From: Methylobacterium sp. J-030
GTDB lineage: Bacteria; Pseudomonadota; Alphaproteobacteria; Rhizobiales; Beijerinckiaceae
Assembly: GCF_022829545.1 (NCBI RefSeq)
Contig: NZ_JAKSYM010000326.1
Coordinates: 1-61,227 of the forward strand
DNA: 61,227 bases
Direction of reading: 5' to 3'
Part shown: in pieces, positions 41,967 to 51,821 of the stretch
Position numbering within the stretch: the stretch's first letter is position 1
Layout of the letters: each line of letters opens with the position of its first letter
The notes under the pieces: generated by a model
Seen by the model: the letters and a program-made list of their open reading frames with translations, nothing else
What the model was told of the DNA's origin: nothing
The model's database searches: none
Program-made: the position numbers and the translations under genes

Positions 41967-43199
41967 TCAGGCCGCTGCCGACCGCGCGTCCTTGATGGCC
42001 GCCTCGAAGGCGACGAAGGCGGTGGTCGCTTCGTCCCAGGACTGGGCGCGGACATGGCGGATCATCGCCGCGGCTTGCTCGCGGGCCTGCGCCAGGGGGG
42101 TCTCGAGGGCGGCCGGGCGCGCCGGATCGGCGGGAACCGCTGCCGGGGGATTGTCCGCCGGGCGCATCCCGACCAGGGTCGCCGCGATGGCGCGCCGCCA
42201 TGCGGCGAGATCGGCGGGCAGGCGCGCCGTATCGGCCCCCGTCGCCTGCTGATCCAGCAGGCCGCGGCCGAGATCCTCGATCCGCTCGAGTTCGGCCAGG
42301 GCGTCGCCGATCTCCCGGCGCGCCTTGTCGGTGCCCTCTGCGATCCGGCCGACATTGCGGGCGATGTCGCCGGTGGCCTGGATCTGCTGGGTCATGATCT
42401 CGGACGCCTCACGCATCTGCGCCGCGACGGTCGCGACGGCGCCGCTCTCGGCCTCCACGCGGGCATTGGCCCGCACCATGGCGGCGGCTCCGGTCTCGAC
42501 CGCGCCGCGGCTGCGCGTGACCGCCGCCTGCATGGCCGCCATCTCCTCGCGCAGACCCGCCACGCGGGCGCGAATCTCGTCGGTCGCCTTGGCGGTCTGC
42601 GCCGACAGCGTCTTCACTTCGGCGGCCACGACGGCGAAGCCGCGCCCCGCCTCGCCGGCGCGGGCGGCCTCGATCGTGGCGTTGAGCGCCAGCAGGTTTG
42701 TCTGGGCCGAGATCGCCGCGATCGTGCCGGCCATCTCCTCGATCCGCAGGGCCGCGGTCGAGAAGCTGTCGAGCCGGTTGCCGATCTCCTCGGTGCCCTC
42801 CTCGATGCCGCGCATGCCCTCGGCGGCGCGATGGAGGTCGCCGACGCAGGTGGCGATCCCGGAGCGGGCGGTCTCGGCGGTCTCGGCCGCCGAGGCGGAG
42901 CGGGCCGCGATCTCCCCCGTGGTGGCGGCGAGTTCCTCGCTGGCGGCCGCGATCAGCCGCGCCTGCTCGGCGGTGCCCGAGGCGTCGTTGGTCATCCAGC
43001 CGATCGAGGTGCCGGCATCGGAGGCCGCGGCCGACATCCGCGCCAGGAGCGACTGCCATTCGCGACCGAAGGTCGGGACGGCGGCGGGCTGCGGATCCGG
43101 GGCGGCCTCGACGGTCGCGGGTGCCTGCGTCGACGTAATCGCCATCTGCGGGAAGCCGGTCGCGCCCTTCTCCGAGCGCTTGCGGTTCAGGCCGAACAT
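41967..43199 (-). CDS. Soluble methyl-accepting-chemotaxis-like protein
   Basis: 410 aa from ATG 43199 with GGAGG upstream. No transmembrane helix is seen. The signalling domain shows EELAATTGEIAARSASAAET, IAAISAQTNLLALNATIEAA, RAGEAGRGFAVVAAEVKTLS and AKATDEIRARV, the hallmark hairpin of MCPs. The N-terminal 60 residues are low-complexity. A C-terminal helical tail (LPADLAAWRRAIAATLVGM) may be an input domain. Signal unknown; it is likely a cytosolic sensor for CheA arrays. Confidence 0.85.
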   Translation of the reverse strand: MFGLNRKRSEKGATGFPQMAITSTQAPATVEAAPDPQPAAVPTFGREWQSLLARMSAAASDAGTSIGWMTNDASGTAEQARLIAAASEELAATTGEIAARSASAAETAETARSGIATCVGDLHRAAEGMRGIEEGTEEIGNRLDSFSTAALRIEEMAGTIAAISAQTNLLALNATIEAARAGEAGRGFAVVAAEVKTLSAQTAKATDEIRARVAGLREEMAAMQAAVTRSRGAVETGAAAMVRANARVEAESGAVATVAAQMREASEIMTQQIQATGDIARNVGRIAEGTDKARREIGDALAELERIEDLGRGLLDQQATGADTARLPADLAAWRRAIAATLVGMRPADNPPAAVPADPARPAALETPLAQAREQAAAMIRHVRAQSWDEATTAFVAFEAAIKDARSAAA

Positions 43200-43371
43200 G
43201 CAGGGTCCTCCGACCAATCAATCGGGCCGGACCGTCGCATGATTCCTTCAATCAATCGTGAAGGTGAGTCTTATATTTCTCCGATCGATCAAATTGGCGG
43301 CAGCCCGGGCGCGCGTAATGGACCTCAGGTAATCGGCGCCACCGGCCGGCTCCGGCCGGTGGCGCGGCGTC

Positions 43372-46300
43372 TCACTCGCCGGTCAGCGCGGCCTTGGTGC
43401 GGGACCACCAGCCGGCGCGCTTGGGCCGGTCCGGATCGGACGGGGGCGTCAGCACGACCGCCACGGGCTCGGGGACCGGTTCCGGGGCCGATGCCGGGGC
43501 CGGCGCGGCGGCACCGTTCGTCGGGCGGGCCTCGGCAGCCTCCGTCTCGGGCGCGGCGGCGACCGGCAGGTCCACCGCCGTCTCGCCGCGGGCTGCTTCG
43601 GACGCCGCCTCGACGACCTCGGCCACGGCCTCGCCGCTCACCGGCTCCTCCTCCAACAGGGCGACCGCCTCGTCGGAGGCCGCGGCCTCCTCCGTCTCGG
43701 CGCCCTCGCGGGTGCGGCCCTCGCCGCGCCCGCGCCCGCCCCGGCGGCCCCGGCGACGGCGGCGTCCGCTCTCGTCCTCCGCCTGGACGGTCTCGTCCGG
43801 TCCCGCCACGGCCGCGTCGGACGCGCCGCTCCCGGCCGCCATCGCCGGCTCCTCGGCGGTCGCGTCGACGCTCGCCGCGTCGGCGTTCGCCGGCTCCTCG
43901 CCGTCCCACGCCTCGTCCCGGCCGTCCGTGTCGGAAAGCGGCGCGCCCTGGCGCTCCTCCTCGGACCGTCCCTCCGAGCGTCCGCCCCGACGGCGGCGGC
44001 GGCGGCGGCGGCGGCGGCCGTCGCCCTCGTCGCGCGTACCGTCCTCCCGGGCCTCGGCGCGGCCCTCCTCGGCCTCGCCCTCGCCCTCGGCATCCACCTC
44101 GGCCTCGGCCTCGGTCTCCTCGACCTCCTCGTCCTCGTCCTCGAACTCGGTGGTGGGCGAGATCGCCTGGGCGCGCACCCCCGTGACCGGGCCCTCGGCC
44201 CGCTGGGCCGGCTCGCCGCGGTCGAGCTGGAACGCCGCCGTCGCCGCCAGCCGCTCGTCGGCCGCGATCGTGATGGTCACGCCGAACCGCAGCTCCAGCT
44301 CGCGCAGGTGCCCGCGCTTCTGGTTGAGGATGTAGAGGGCGACCTCCGTGCGGGTGCGCAGGACGAGGTTGTGGGAGGCGGATTTGAGCAGCGCCTCCTC
44401 GATCGAGCGCAGGATGTGCAGCGCCACCGAGGCGGTGGCCCGCACGTAGCCGGACCCGCCGCAATGCGCGCAGGGGATCGAGGAGGATTCCAGCACGCCG
44501 GTGCGGATGCGCTGGCGGCTCATCTCCAGCAGGCCGAACGGCGAGATCCGGCCGACCTGGATGCGGGCGCGGTCGTTCTTCAGGCAATCGTTCAGCTTCT
44601 TCTCGACCGCGCGGTTGTTGCGCTTCTCCTCCATATCGATGAAGTCGATGACGATCAGGCCCGCGAGGTCGCGCAGCCGGAGCTGCCGGGCGACCTCCTC
44701 GGCGGCCTCCAGGTTCGTCCGAAGCGCGGTGTCCTCGATGTCGTGCTCGCGGGTGGAACGCCCGGAATTCACGTCGATCGAGACCAGGGCCTCGGTCGGG
44801 TTGATCACGAGGTAGCCGCCGGACTTCAGCGAGACGTGGGTCGAGAACATCGCGTCGAGCTGCTGCTCGACCCCGAAGCGGGCGAAGATCGGCGTCGGGT
44901 CGCGGTAGGGCTTCACGACCTTGGACTGGCCGGGCATCAGCATCCGCATGAAGTCCTTGGCCTCGCGGTAGGCGTCCTCGCCCGCGACCAGAACCTCGTC
45001 CAGATCCTTGTTGTAGAGGTCGCGGATGGCGCGCTTGATCAGCGAGCCCTCCTCGTAGACCAGCGCCGGGGCCATGGAGGTCAGCGTCAGCTCGCGGACC
45101 GATTCCCACAGGCGCATCAGGTACTCGAAGTCGCGCGCGATCTCGGGCTTGGAGCGCGACGCGCCGGCGGTGCGCAGGATCACGCCCATGCCGTCCGGCA
45201 CCTCCAGGTCCTGGACGACCTCCTTGAGCCGCTTGCGGTCGGCCGCCGAGGTGATCTTCCGCGAGATGCCGCCGCCCCGGCCGGTGTTGGGCATCAGCAC
45301 CGAGTAGCGGCCGGCGAGCGACAGGTAGGTGGTGAGCGCCGCGCCCTTCGTGCCGCGCTCCTCCTTGACCACCTGCACCAGGATGATCTGGCGGCGCTTG
45401 ATCACCTCCTGGATCTTGTACTGGCGGCGGTAGTGGCGGGGCCGCTCGGGGATCTCGGCCAGCGCGTCGCCGTTGCCGCCGATCTGGGCGATCCGGGGCT
45501 CGGCGTCGGGGTCGTCGGAATCCTCGTCCGACTCGTCATCCTCGTCGGACTCGTCCTCGTCGTCCTCCGACTCGTCCTCCTCGTCGTCGTCGGATTCGTC
45601 CTCCTCGGGCTCGTCCTCGTCGGACAGCTCGTCGGCCTCGCCGACGGCCGCGCCGCTGCGGCCCGAGGCCTCCGCGACATCCTCCGCCACGGTCTCGGCC
45701 GGCTCCTCGGCGACGGTCAGGGCCTGCGCGACGGCGATCCGGACTTCGGATTCGTCAGTCTCACCCGCTGGGGTGGCCTCGGCGGCGGTCTCCGCCTGAC
45801 TCTCGGCAGCCGGCGCAGCGTCGGGGGCCGGCGCGGCCTGCGGCTCCGGGATGTCCCGGGCCTCGGTCTCGGAGGCCAGGGCCTCCCGCACGGCCTCGGG
45901 ATTCTCGGCCAGCGTATCGGGCATGCCGGCGGGCGCGATCCCGGCTTCCGTCGGCGTCTCGGCGTGAGCCTCGACCTCACCCTCTTCGGCCTCGTAACCT
46001 GCGACCTGCGCGGCCTCGGGCGCATCCTCGGCGCTCACCGTCTCGTCGGTGCTGCGCGCGCGGGCCTCGGCGCGGCGGCCGCGGGAGCGGCGGGGCGAGC
46101 GGCGGCGGCGCTCCTCGCGCTCGCGGTGCTCCTCGGCGTCGCGGGCCTCCTCCTCGAGGAGGGCTTGCCGGTCGGCGAGCGGGATCTGGTAATAGTCGGG
46201 GTGGATCTCGTTGAAGGCCAGGAAGCCGTGGCGGTTGCCGCCGTACTCCACGAAGGCCGCCTGGAGCGAGGGCTCCACGCGGGTGACCTTGGCGAGGTAG

Positions 46301-46425
46301 ATGTTGCCGCGCAGCTGGCGCCGGTTGGCGGCTTCGAAGTCGAACTCCTCGACCCTAGACCCTTGGACCGTGACGACCCGGGTCTCCTCCGGGTGCATCG
46401 CGTCGATCAGCATTTTGTTGGCCAT
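43372..46425 (-). CDS. rne: Ribonuclease E
   Basis: 1017 aa. The core endoribonuclease of mRNA decay. Start MANKMLIDAMHPEETRVVTV is typical. The S1 region (FVEYGGNRHGFLAFNEIHPD and RRQYKIQEVIKRRQIILVQV) is interrupted by a long acidic insertion of about 230 residues with runs of Asp, Glu and Ser. The catalytic part is intact: EALVSIDVNSGRS and GLIVIDFIDMEEKRNNRAVE (metal Asp residues), and CAHCGGSGYV for the Zn link. The C-terminal half is low complexity, acidic and Arg-rich, the degradosome scaffold. Long leader upstream. Confidence 0.95.
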   Translation of the reverse strand: MANKMLIDAMHPEETRVVTVQGSRVEEFDFEAANRRQLRGNIYLAKVTRVEPSLQAAFVEYGGNRHGFLAFNEIHPDYYQIPLADRQALLEEEARDAEEHREREERRRRSPRRSRGRRAEARARSTDETVSAEDAPEAAQVAGYEAEEGEVEAHAETPTEAGIAPAGMPDTLAENPEAVREALASETEARDIPEPQAAPAPDAAPAAESQAETAAEATPAGETDESEVRIAVAQALTVAEEPAETVAEDVAEASGRSGAAVGEADELSDEDEPEEDESDDDEEDESEDDEDESDEDDESDEDSDDPDAEPRIAQIGGNGDALAEIPERPRHYRRQYKIQEVIKRRQIILVQVVKEERGTKGAALTTYLSLAGRYSVLMPNTGRGGGISRKITSAADRKRLKEVVQDLEVPDGMGVILRTAGASRSKPEIARDFEYLMRLWESVRELTLTSMAPALVYEEGSLIKRAIRDLYNKDLDEVLVAGEDAYREAKDFMRMLMPGQSKVVKPYRDPTPIFARFGVEQQLDAMFSTHVSLKSGGYLVINPTEALVSIDVNSGRSTREHDIEDTALRTNLEAAEEVARQLRLRDLAGLIVIDFIDMEEKRNNRAVEKKLNDCLKNDRARIQVGRISPFGLLEMSRQRIRTGVLESSSIPCAHCGGSGYVRATASVALHILRSIEEALLKSASHNLVLRTRTEVALYILNQKRGHLRELELRFGVTITIAADERLAATAAFQLDRGEPAQRAEGPVTGVRAQAISPTTEFEDEDEEVEETEAEAEVDAEGEGEAEEGRAEAREDGTRDEGDGRRRRRRRRRRGGRSEGRSEEERQGAPLSDTDGRDEAWDGEEPANADAASVDATAEEPAMAAGSGASDAAVAGPDETVQAEDESGRRRRRGRRGGRGRGEGRTREGAETEEAAASDEAVALLEEEPVSGEAVAEVVEAASEAARGETAVDLPVAAAPETEAAEARPTNGAAAPAPASAPEPVPEPVAVVLTPPSDPDRPKRAGWWSRTKAALTGE

Positions 46426-47324
46426 GTCGGACTCTCGGCATGGCGGCCGACGTCGTTCTCCGTGCCCGTGGTCCCGGCGGCGCCTCGCCCGACCTCAATG
46501 CTGTCGGGCGCGGTGCCAGCCTCGTCGCCGAGGCGGATGGGTTCGAGGGGAAATTGCCGTCAACCGCCGGTCGGCGCAAAGGGCGCCTGGGGTTGAACTT
46601 GGCCGGGTCGGCGGACGGACCGGCGCGACGCGCTTCTTGCGCCGCCGGGGCACGCGCAGCGCTATGCTGGGCCGTGCGTCCGTCCATCGTGATCCCGACC
46701 TCGCGAAATGCTCTCGGCCGGATCGGACCGGCCGTGAATTCCTGGGTGCGGCGGAAAACCCGCCGCGACGTGCGACACCTGTCCGATCGGGGACGACACC
46801 CGTCGCCGCCAGACGGGCCGACAGGGCCCGCCGCGACACCGCCGCCGCTTTCGCGAGGAATTCGGCTGCGTCCGCGGGCCGTTGCGGCGGCCGGCGGGAC
46901 CGGAAAGGGGTCGCTACCATTACAGACCGCTGCGCGGATTTGGCAAGGGTCAACCGTGAATAGATGTCACGGGGGTGTCACGGGCTGCGCCCGCGGCGAC
47001 CGGCCCGTGGGGTGCGCCATCGGCCGGATTCGGACCGCTGAGGAAGGTGCGACCCGACCGGTCGTCCAACCCAACCCAGCCCGGCCGGTGTCCCCTCCGT
47101 CTCCGCACGGACCGGTCCGACGGATCCGGTCATACCGCGCCCGGCGGACGACCGCCGCCGCGCCTTCGCGCGGACGACCCGCGATGAGGCAGGCCCATCA
47201 CGGTTCGGTATCAGACCTGACCGACAAGGCTGAGCGGGCTCGATCGGATCACCCGATCATGCCGCCAGGGGATGCTTCTCCGGATCCTGGGCAACGCGGC
47301 AGGAAGGGGTGTCAGGAAGCGGTG
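46426..47324. other. 900-bp stretch without a supported gene (rne leader)
   Basis: Contains a candidate rne promoter at 46919-46946, which would give a leader near 490 nt. The remainder shows no family-like frame. Minus-strand open frames here are basic and low complexity and are not trusted. Confidence 0.4.
46919..46946 (-). promoter_or_regulatory. Candidate rne promoter
   Basis: On the minus strand TTGCCA (46946-46941) and TGTAAT (46924-46919), 16 bp apart. The predicted transcript would start about 485 bp before rne. Long autoregulatory leaders are known for rne in gammaproteobacteria; here it is only an inference. Confidence 0.35.
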
Positions 47325-48026
47325 TCAGGCGTGGCCCGCCCGGGCCACCAGCTCCCGCAGGGTCCGGCCTGCGGCCGCGCCGGTCACCGGCAGCTTGGCG
47401 CTGCGCTCGAATTTCTCGATCGCCGCGCGGGTGCCGGGGCCCATCGCGCCGTCGGGCTTGACCGGATAGCCGAGCTTGGAGAGCGCCTTCTGCGCCCGCA
47501 GGACCGGATCGGATTCCGCCTCGGCCTTCTTGGCGGGCGCCTTGGCGGCCGGCTTCGCGGCGGTCCGGACCGGGGCCGCCTTCGGGGTGACCGAGGCGGT
47601 GGTCTCGTCGGCGCGAATCAGTTCGCCGATCGTGTCGCGGGCCGCGGGCTTGGCGGGGGCCTTCTCGGGCTCCGCGCGGACCGGATCCCGCGCGATCTCG
47701 CGCACCGGCTCCCGGGCGGCCTCCCTGGCTGCCGGGGCGGCCTCGCGCGCGAGCGGCGCCTTCTGGGCGAGCTTGGGCAGGATCGGGGCCGGATGGCGCC
47801 CGGCCTGATAGCCGAGGGCGTTGACGCAGATGAAGCCCGCCGCCCCCAGGCCCACGAGGCTGCCGAGGACGGTGCCGGGGCTGCTCCGGCAGGTGCTGCC
47901 CGTCGCCTTCAGCACCCCGACGAGGACGGAGCGCCAGTCACCCTGAACGGCGGCGCTGCGCCGCGCGGCCGGGCGGCGCGCCCGGCCGGCTTCGCCCGGT
48001 ACGGTGATCTCGCGGTAGCCTGACAT
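47325..48026 (-). CDS. Membrane-anchored peptidoglycan-binding protein
   Basis: 233 aa. One transmembrane helix (GSLVGLGAAGFICVNALGY) near residue 60, then an Ala/Pro-rich linker, and at the C-terminus a PG_binding_1 domain (VLRAQKALSKLGYPVKPDGA, MGPGTRAAIEKFERSAKLPV). Sits 27 bp behind a DivJ-like kinase gene on the same strand, a frequent pair. It may tie the kinase's cell-cycle signal to cell-wall position (inference). Confidence 0.8.
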   Translation of the reverse strand: MSGYREITVPGEAGRARRPAARRSAAVQGDWRSVLVGVLKATGSTCRSSPGTVLGSLVGLGAAGFICVNALGYQAGRHPAPILPKLAQKAPLAREAAPAAREAAREPVREIARDPVRAEPEKAPAKPAARDTIGELIRADETTASVTPKAAPVRTAAKPAAKAPAKKAEAESDPVLRAQKALSKLGYPVKPDGAMGPGTRAAIEKFERSAKLPVTGAAAGRTLRELVARAGHA

Positions 48027-48053
48027 CGTGTCTCCTTCCGGACGATCTTCGGC

Positions 48054-49943
48054 TCAGCCGGTGCGGCGCAGCGCCGAACCCGGCCGGGCGCTCGGCTCGG
48101 TGCTCGGCTCCGCGTCGAACAGGCCGAGCGGCAGGCGCACGACCCGGCGCGGCGCGGGGGCGCCCCGCACGGCGGTGCGGATCGGGGCCGGGCCGCAGGC
48201 GGCCTCCGGCGACCGGCACAGATGGGGCAGCGTCACGATCACGACGGTGCCGGCCTGCGGGGCGCTCTCGATCCGCATCGCGCCGCCGTGCAGCCCGACC
48301 AGCCCCTGCACCACCGAGAGGCCGAGGCCGGTCCCCTCGTGCTGGCGCTGGTAGCCGGCGGCCCCGGCCTGGAAGAACGGCGTGCCGAGCTTCGACATAT
48401 CGTCCGCGCCGATCCCGCAACCCGTGTCGGCCACGACGATGTCGAGCCCCTCGGCACCGCGGCGCAGGGACAGGTCGATCCGGCCGCCGCGCGGGGTGAA
48501 CTTCACGGCGTTCGACACGAGGTTGATCAGGATCTGCCGGCAGGCGCCGGGATCGGCGGTGATCTCGACCGGGCCCGCGGCGGCGACCGCCAGGGTGACG
48601 CCGGCGGCCTCGGCTCGCAGGCGCATCAGGTCGCAGCAGGACTGGAGCAGGCCCGCCATGTCGAAGGCCTCCGGCGCGTAGTCGAAGTTGCCGCTCTGGA
48701 TCCGGCTCATGTCGAGGAGCGTGTTGACGACGCCGAGCAGGTGGTGCCCGGAGGCGCCGATGATCCCCGCATAGTCCCGCGCCTGATCGGCGCTGAGGCT
48801 GGGGGCGCCCTCGCCGGCCAGCACCTCGGAGAAGCCGATGATCGCGTTGAGCGGCGTGCGCAGCTCGTGGGTGACGTTGGCCAGGAACCGACCCTTGATC
48901 GCATCGGCCCGCTCGGCCTCGGCGCGGGCGCGCTCCAGCTCCTCGGCGTGGCGGTGATGCTCGGTCATGTCGCGGGTCACCGCCACCACCGCGGTCGCGG
49001 TCTCGTGGGGACCGTGCGCGATCCGATGGGCGCGCATCTCGGCGTGGATCAGGTGCGCGCCGTCGGCCCGTCCGGCCTCGACGTGGAGGCGCAGCGGCAG
49101 GGTGGCGGGACGCCCCGTCGCCGCGACGTCGCTCACCGCCTTGAGGAAGGCCGGCCGGTCGGCGACGTGGACCCGCTCCAGGAGGCCGTGGCCGTGCAGG
49201 CGCTCGGGATCGCTGCCGAGCAGCCGCGCCGCCGACACGGAGGCTTCCACCACGCGGCCGTTGCGGTCGTGCCAGGTCACGAGGTCGTCGATCGCCGAGA
49301 GCAGCAGCCGGTCCCGGGCCTCGTTGTCGCGCAGCCGCGCGCGCCACGCGCCCTCGTTGCGCTTGTGCTCCAGGGCCTGGGCGGCGACGTGGCCGATCGC
49401 AGTGAGCGCGAAGGCCGGCAAGGCGAGGCCGGCGGAGATGTCCATCATTGGCAGAGAGACCCCGACGGCATCCAGGCCCGCCACCGCCAGCACGCCGAGA
49501 ACCGCCATGGCGGAGGCCGCCAGCGTCGCGCGCAGCGAGCCGGAGATCAGCGCCTCCACGGGGATCGCCACCAGCCAGACCGCGGCCGGGGACGCGACGC
49601 CCCCCGTGACGGCCGCCAGCGCCACCACGATCCCGGTCAGGCCCGCGGCGGAGAGCGCGTGGGCGAGCCAGAGGGATCCGGTCCGGACCAGCAGGACGGC
49701 GGCGAAGACCGGCAGCAGCAGGCTCGCGATCGCCAGCACCTCGATGCCCGAGGGCACGCCGCGCCAGAGCAGGTAGGGCGGCAGCCCGACCATCATCACG
49801 GCGCCCGTGGCAAGCCGCGACACCAGGAAGCGCTGGTGGCGGCAGCGGGCCGCGGCATCATCGGCCGCGGAGGCGTGAACCAGCCCCGCGAGACGGTCGT
49901 CGATCAAGGACGTCAGGACTTTTTTGATGGGCAAGGCTGGCAC
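48054..49943 (-). CDS. DivJ-like membrane sensor histidine kinase
   Basis: 629 aa from a GTG start. N-terminal region with about six membrane helices (residues 50-200), a PAS-like domain (LLLSAIDDLVTWHDRNGRVV), then HisKA with FLANVTHELRTPLNAIIGFS (phospho-accepting His) and a HATPase core (ILINLVSNAVKFTPRGGRID, VADTGCGIG, GTGLGLSVVQGLV). Resembles DivJ/PleC-type cell-cycle kinases that act on DivK. The identity within that group is inferred from architecture. Followed by a peptidoglycan-binding gene. Confidence 0.85.
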   Translation of the reverse strand: MPALPIKKVLTSLIDDRLAGLVHASAADDAAARCRHQRFLVSRLATGAVMMVGLPPYLLWRGVPSGIEVLAIASLLLPVFAAVLLVRTGSLWLAHALSAAGLTGIVVALAAVTGGVASPAAVWLVAIPVEALISGSLRATLAASAMAVLGVLAVAGLDAVGVSLPMMDISAGLALPAFALTAIGHVAAQALEHKRNEGAWRARLRDNEARDRLLLSAIDDLVTWHDRNGRVVEASVSAARLLGSDPERLHGHGLLERVHVADRPAFLKAVSDVAATGRPATLPLRLHVEAGRADGAHLIHAEMRAHRIAHGPHETATAVVAVTRDMTEHHRHAEELERARAEAERADAIKGRFLANVTHELRTPLNAIIGFSEVLAGEGAPSLSADQARDYAGIIGASGHHLLGVVNTLLDMSRIQSGNFDYAPEAFDMAGLLQSCCDLMRLRAEAAGVTLAVAAAGPVEITADPGACRQILINLVSNAVKFTPRGGRIDLSLRRGAEGLDIVVADTGCGIGADDMSKLGTPFFQAGAAGYQRQHEGTGLGLSVVQGLVGLHGGAMRIESAPQAGTVVIVTLPHLCRSPEAACGPAPIRTAVRGAPAPRRVVRLPLGLFDAEPSTEPSARPGSALRRTG

Positions 49944-50243
49944 ACGCCGCGAGTACGCGTTTCCGCATCCCTCGCGCCTCCGGTTCGACTTTCGAACGAC
50001 TTCCGGACGGTCGCAGAGGCGGCTTAAACGAGTGTTGCGCGACTGGTCAGAACGATCAGGATGCTTTCCGCGAGGTAACCAAGCGCATTCGGATAAGCTT
50101 CGTTCACCATCGCGCGCGAAAGACCGGCGCGGTTGAGGCCCGGTTCACGAAAACCGTCGAAATCTCGGCGTCGCGTATCGTCTTGGATGGCGACCGTCGG
50201 CTTCCGGCTCGATGCGCTCCATTCCGAGCGGAGAGTTCGAACC

Positions 50244-50564
50244 ATGACCGTCCTGCTGCGCGCCGCGCTGGTGATCGGCGTGCTCTCGTATCTCGCGCTG
50301 ATGCGCGGCGGCGCGGATCCGGCCGCGGAGGCGCGCAAGCTCTCGGGGGGGCTGCCGAGCGCCGCGGCTTTGCTGCCCGCGGCCCTGGAGGCTGTTCCGC
50401 CCGAGACCCGCGAGCGGGCCGCCCGGGCGGTGCTCGCCCGGGGCCTGTTGGCGGAGCTGAGCCGCCGGGCCGGTGAGCCCCAAGCCTCGACGGATACTTC
50501 CTCGACCGACACCCTGGAGGAGGCCGACCGGCAGCCCGCCTGGCGGGGCGTCGCGCCCCGCTGA
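50244..50564 (+). CDS. Hypothetical membrane-anchored protein
   Basis: 106 aa from ATG 50244, with GGAGAG upstream. One N-terminal helix (LLRAALVIGVLSYLALM) then a helical soluble region (LPAALEAVPPETRERAARAV) and a Ser/Thr-rich tail. Function unknown. Divergent from the histidine kinase. Confidence 0.6.
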   Translation: MTVLLRAALVIGVLSYLALMRGGADPAAEARKLSGGLPSAAALLPAALEAVPPETRERAARAVLARGLLAELSRRAGEPQASTDTSSTDTLEEADRQPAWRGVAPR

Positions 50565-50574
50565 CGGCGCTCCC

Positions 50575-51696
50575 TCAGCCCGCCTCCACCTTGGAGGCCG
50601 GGCGGGTTCGCGCCGGCAGGGTCGTGCGCTGCGCGGCGCCGCCCTGGCGCAGCTTCGCCTCCGGGCCGTGGAGCGGCTGGTGCGCCTCGCTGCGCCCGCG
50701 CTCGGTGAGCGGCCGGTCGAGGATCGCCGCCACGAGGTCCCGCGCCGCCGGCCGGCTCACCGTGCGGAACAGGCGCACGAGGTCGGCCACGCGCTCGGCC
50801 GAGCGCGCCACGCCCTGATTGAGGGTGAGGAAGATGTAGACCGCCTCCTCCTCGTGCAGCCCGGCCGCGCGCAGGCCGAGGGTGAGGAGGTCGTACCGGG
50901 CGCCGGGATCGGCGACCAGAGCGAGGAAATCGTGGGGCAGGCCGAGCCCGGCCGCGAGCGCCGCGACGAAGGCCGCCACGTCGTGCGCGGCCGAGAGCCG
51001 GGTCAGGGATTGGCCGAGGTCGCGGGGCGGGGGCGGGCAGGGGCGCAGGGCCGCGGTCGCCTCCACGCTCCGGCCGATCACCGTCCGGCGCATCGGGTCG
51101 GCGTGCAGGTAGAGGGGCACGAGGTCGGCGGCGGAGACGTCGGGGCGCACCAGCAGCCGCCTGGCGAGCTCGGCGTCGCCGCGGCCGCGGCCGACGAGCC
51201 GGGCGAGGGTCGCGCCGCGCAGGGTGATGCCGAGATTGGCGGCCAGCGCCCGGTCGATCTCCGGGCGGCCCTCGCGGGAGAGTTCGTCCGCCGCCTCGCG
51301 GCTGAGCCCGGACCGGGCGGCGACGCGGTCGGCGATGTCGGAGCCGTCGGCGAGCGCGGCGTCGATCAGGCTGCGACTCAGCGTGGGCGCCAGCTCGATC
51401 ACCGCGTCGCGGGCGCCGCCGCCGCGCAATGCCAGCGCCTCAAGGACCGCCGGCGGCGTCTCGGGGCAGGGGGCGAGCTTTCGGGCGACCACCCGGGCCG
51501 TCTCCTCGTCCACCGTGGGGATCAGGCCGCGGGCCAGGGATTCGAAGATCTCGGTCGCGGCCCGGTCGCGCCCCGGCGCCCGGACGAACAGATCGGTCTG
51601 CACCCGCAGGATCACGGGCTTCAGATCGAGATTCTCGATGCGCGAGAGTTCGAGGAGCCCGGACAGGTCCGGCGGAGCATCGACGGATGGGGGCAT
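50575..51696 (-). CDS. DUF2336 protein
   Basis: 373 aa from ATG 51696; a GTG at 51732 is possible. All-helical, repeat-like: ATEIFESLARGLIPTVDEET, VVARKLAPCPETPPAVLEAL, ALADGSDIADRVAARSGLSR. These are HEAT-like repeats as in DUF2336 proteins of Rhizobiales and Caulobacter, whose role is unclear. Convergent with the hypothetical gene to its left. Confidence 0.8.
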   Translation of the reverse strand: MPPSVDAPPDLSGLLELSRIENLDLKPVILRVQTDLFVRAPGRDRAATEIFESLARGLIPTVDEETARVVARKLAPCPETPPAVLEALALRGGGARDAVIELAPTLSRSLIDAALADGSDIADRVAARSGLSREAADELSREGRPEIDRALAANLGITLRGATLARLVGRGRGDAELARRLLVRPDVSAADLVPLYLHADPMRRTVIGRSVEATAALRPCPPPPRDLGQSLTRLSAAHDVAAFVAALAAGLGLPHDFLALVADPGARYDLLTLGLRAAGLHEEEAVYIFLTLNQGVARSAERVADLVRLFRTVSRPAARDLVAAILDRPLTERGRSEAHQPLHGPEAKLRQGGAAQRTTLPARTRPASKVEAG

Positions 51697-51821
51697 GGAC
51701 GATCGGTTTACGCAGGACTGCAGTAAGCTCACGCTAACCGCATCGACGTGAATCGACCTTTAAGACGCTCCTCGCGGGACCGTGCCGTCCTGCATCACCG
51801 GCTCCGGTGCGGCCGGCGGAC

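Noticed and set aside
44308..46596. 762-aa open frame opposite rne
   Set aside because: It is the antisense of rne: hydrophobic and charged runs mirror the rne codons, and there is no domain, start signal or independent support.
46495..46953. 152-aa minus-strand frame upstream of rne
   Set aside because: Arg-rich, no domain, no ribosome site, and it overlaps the likely rne promoter.
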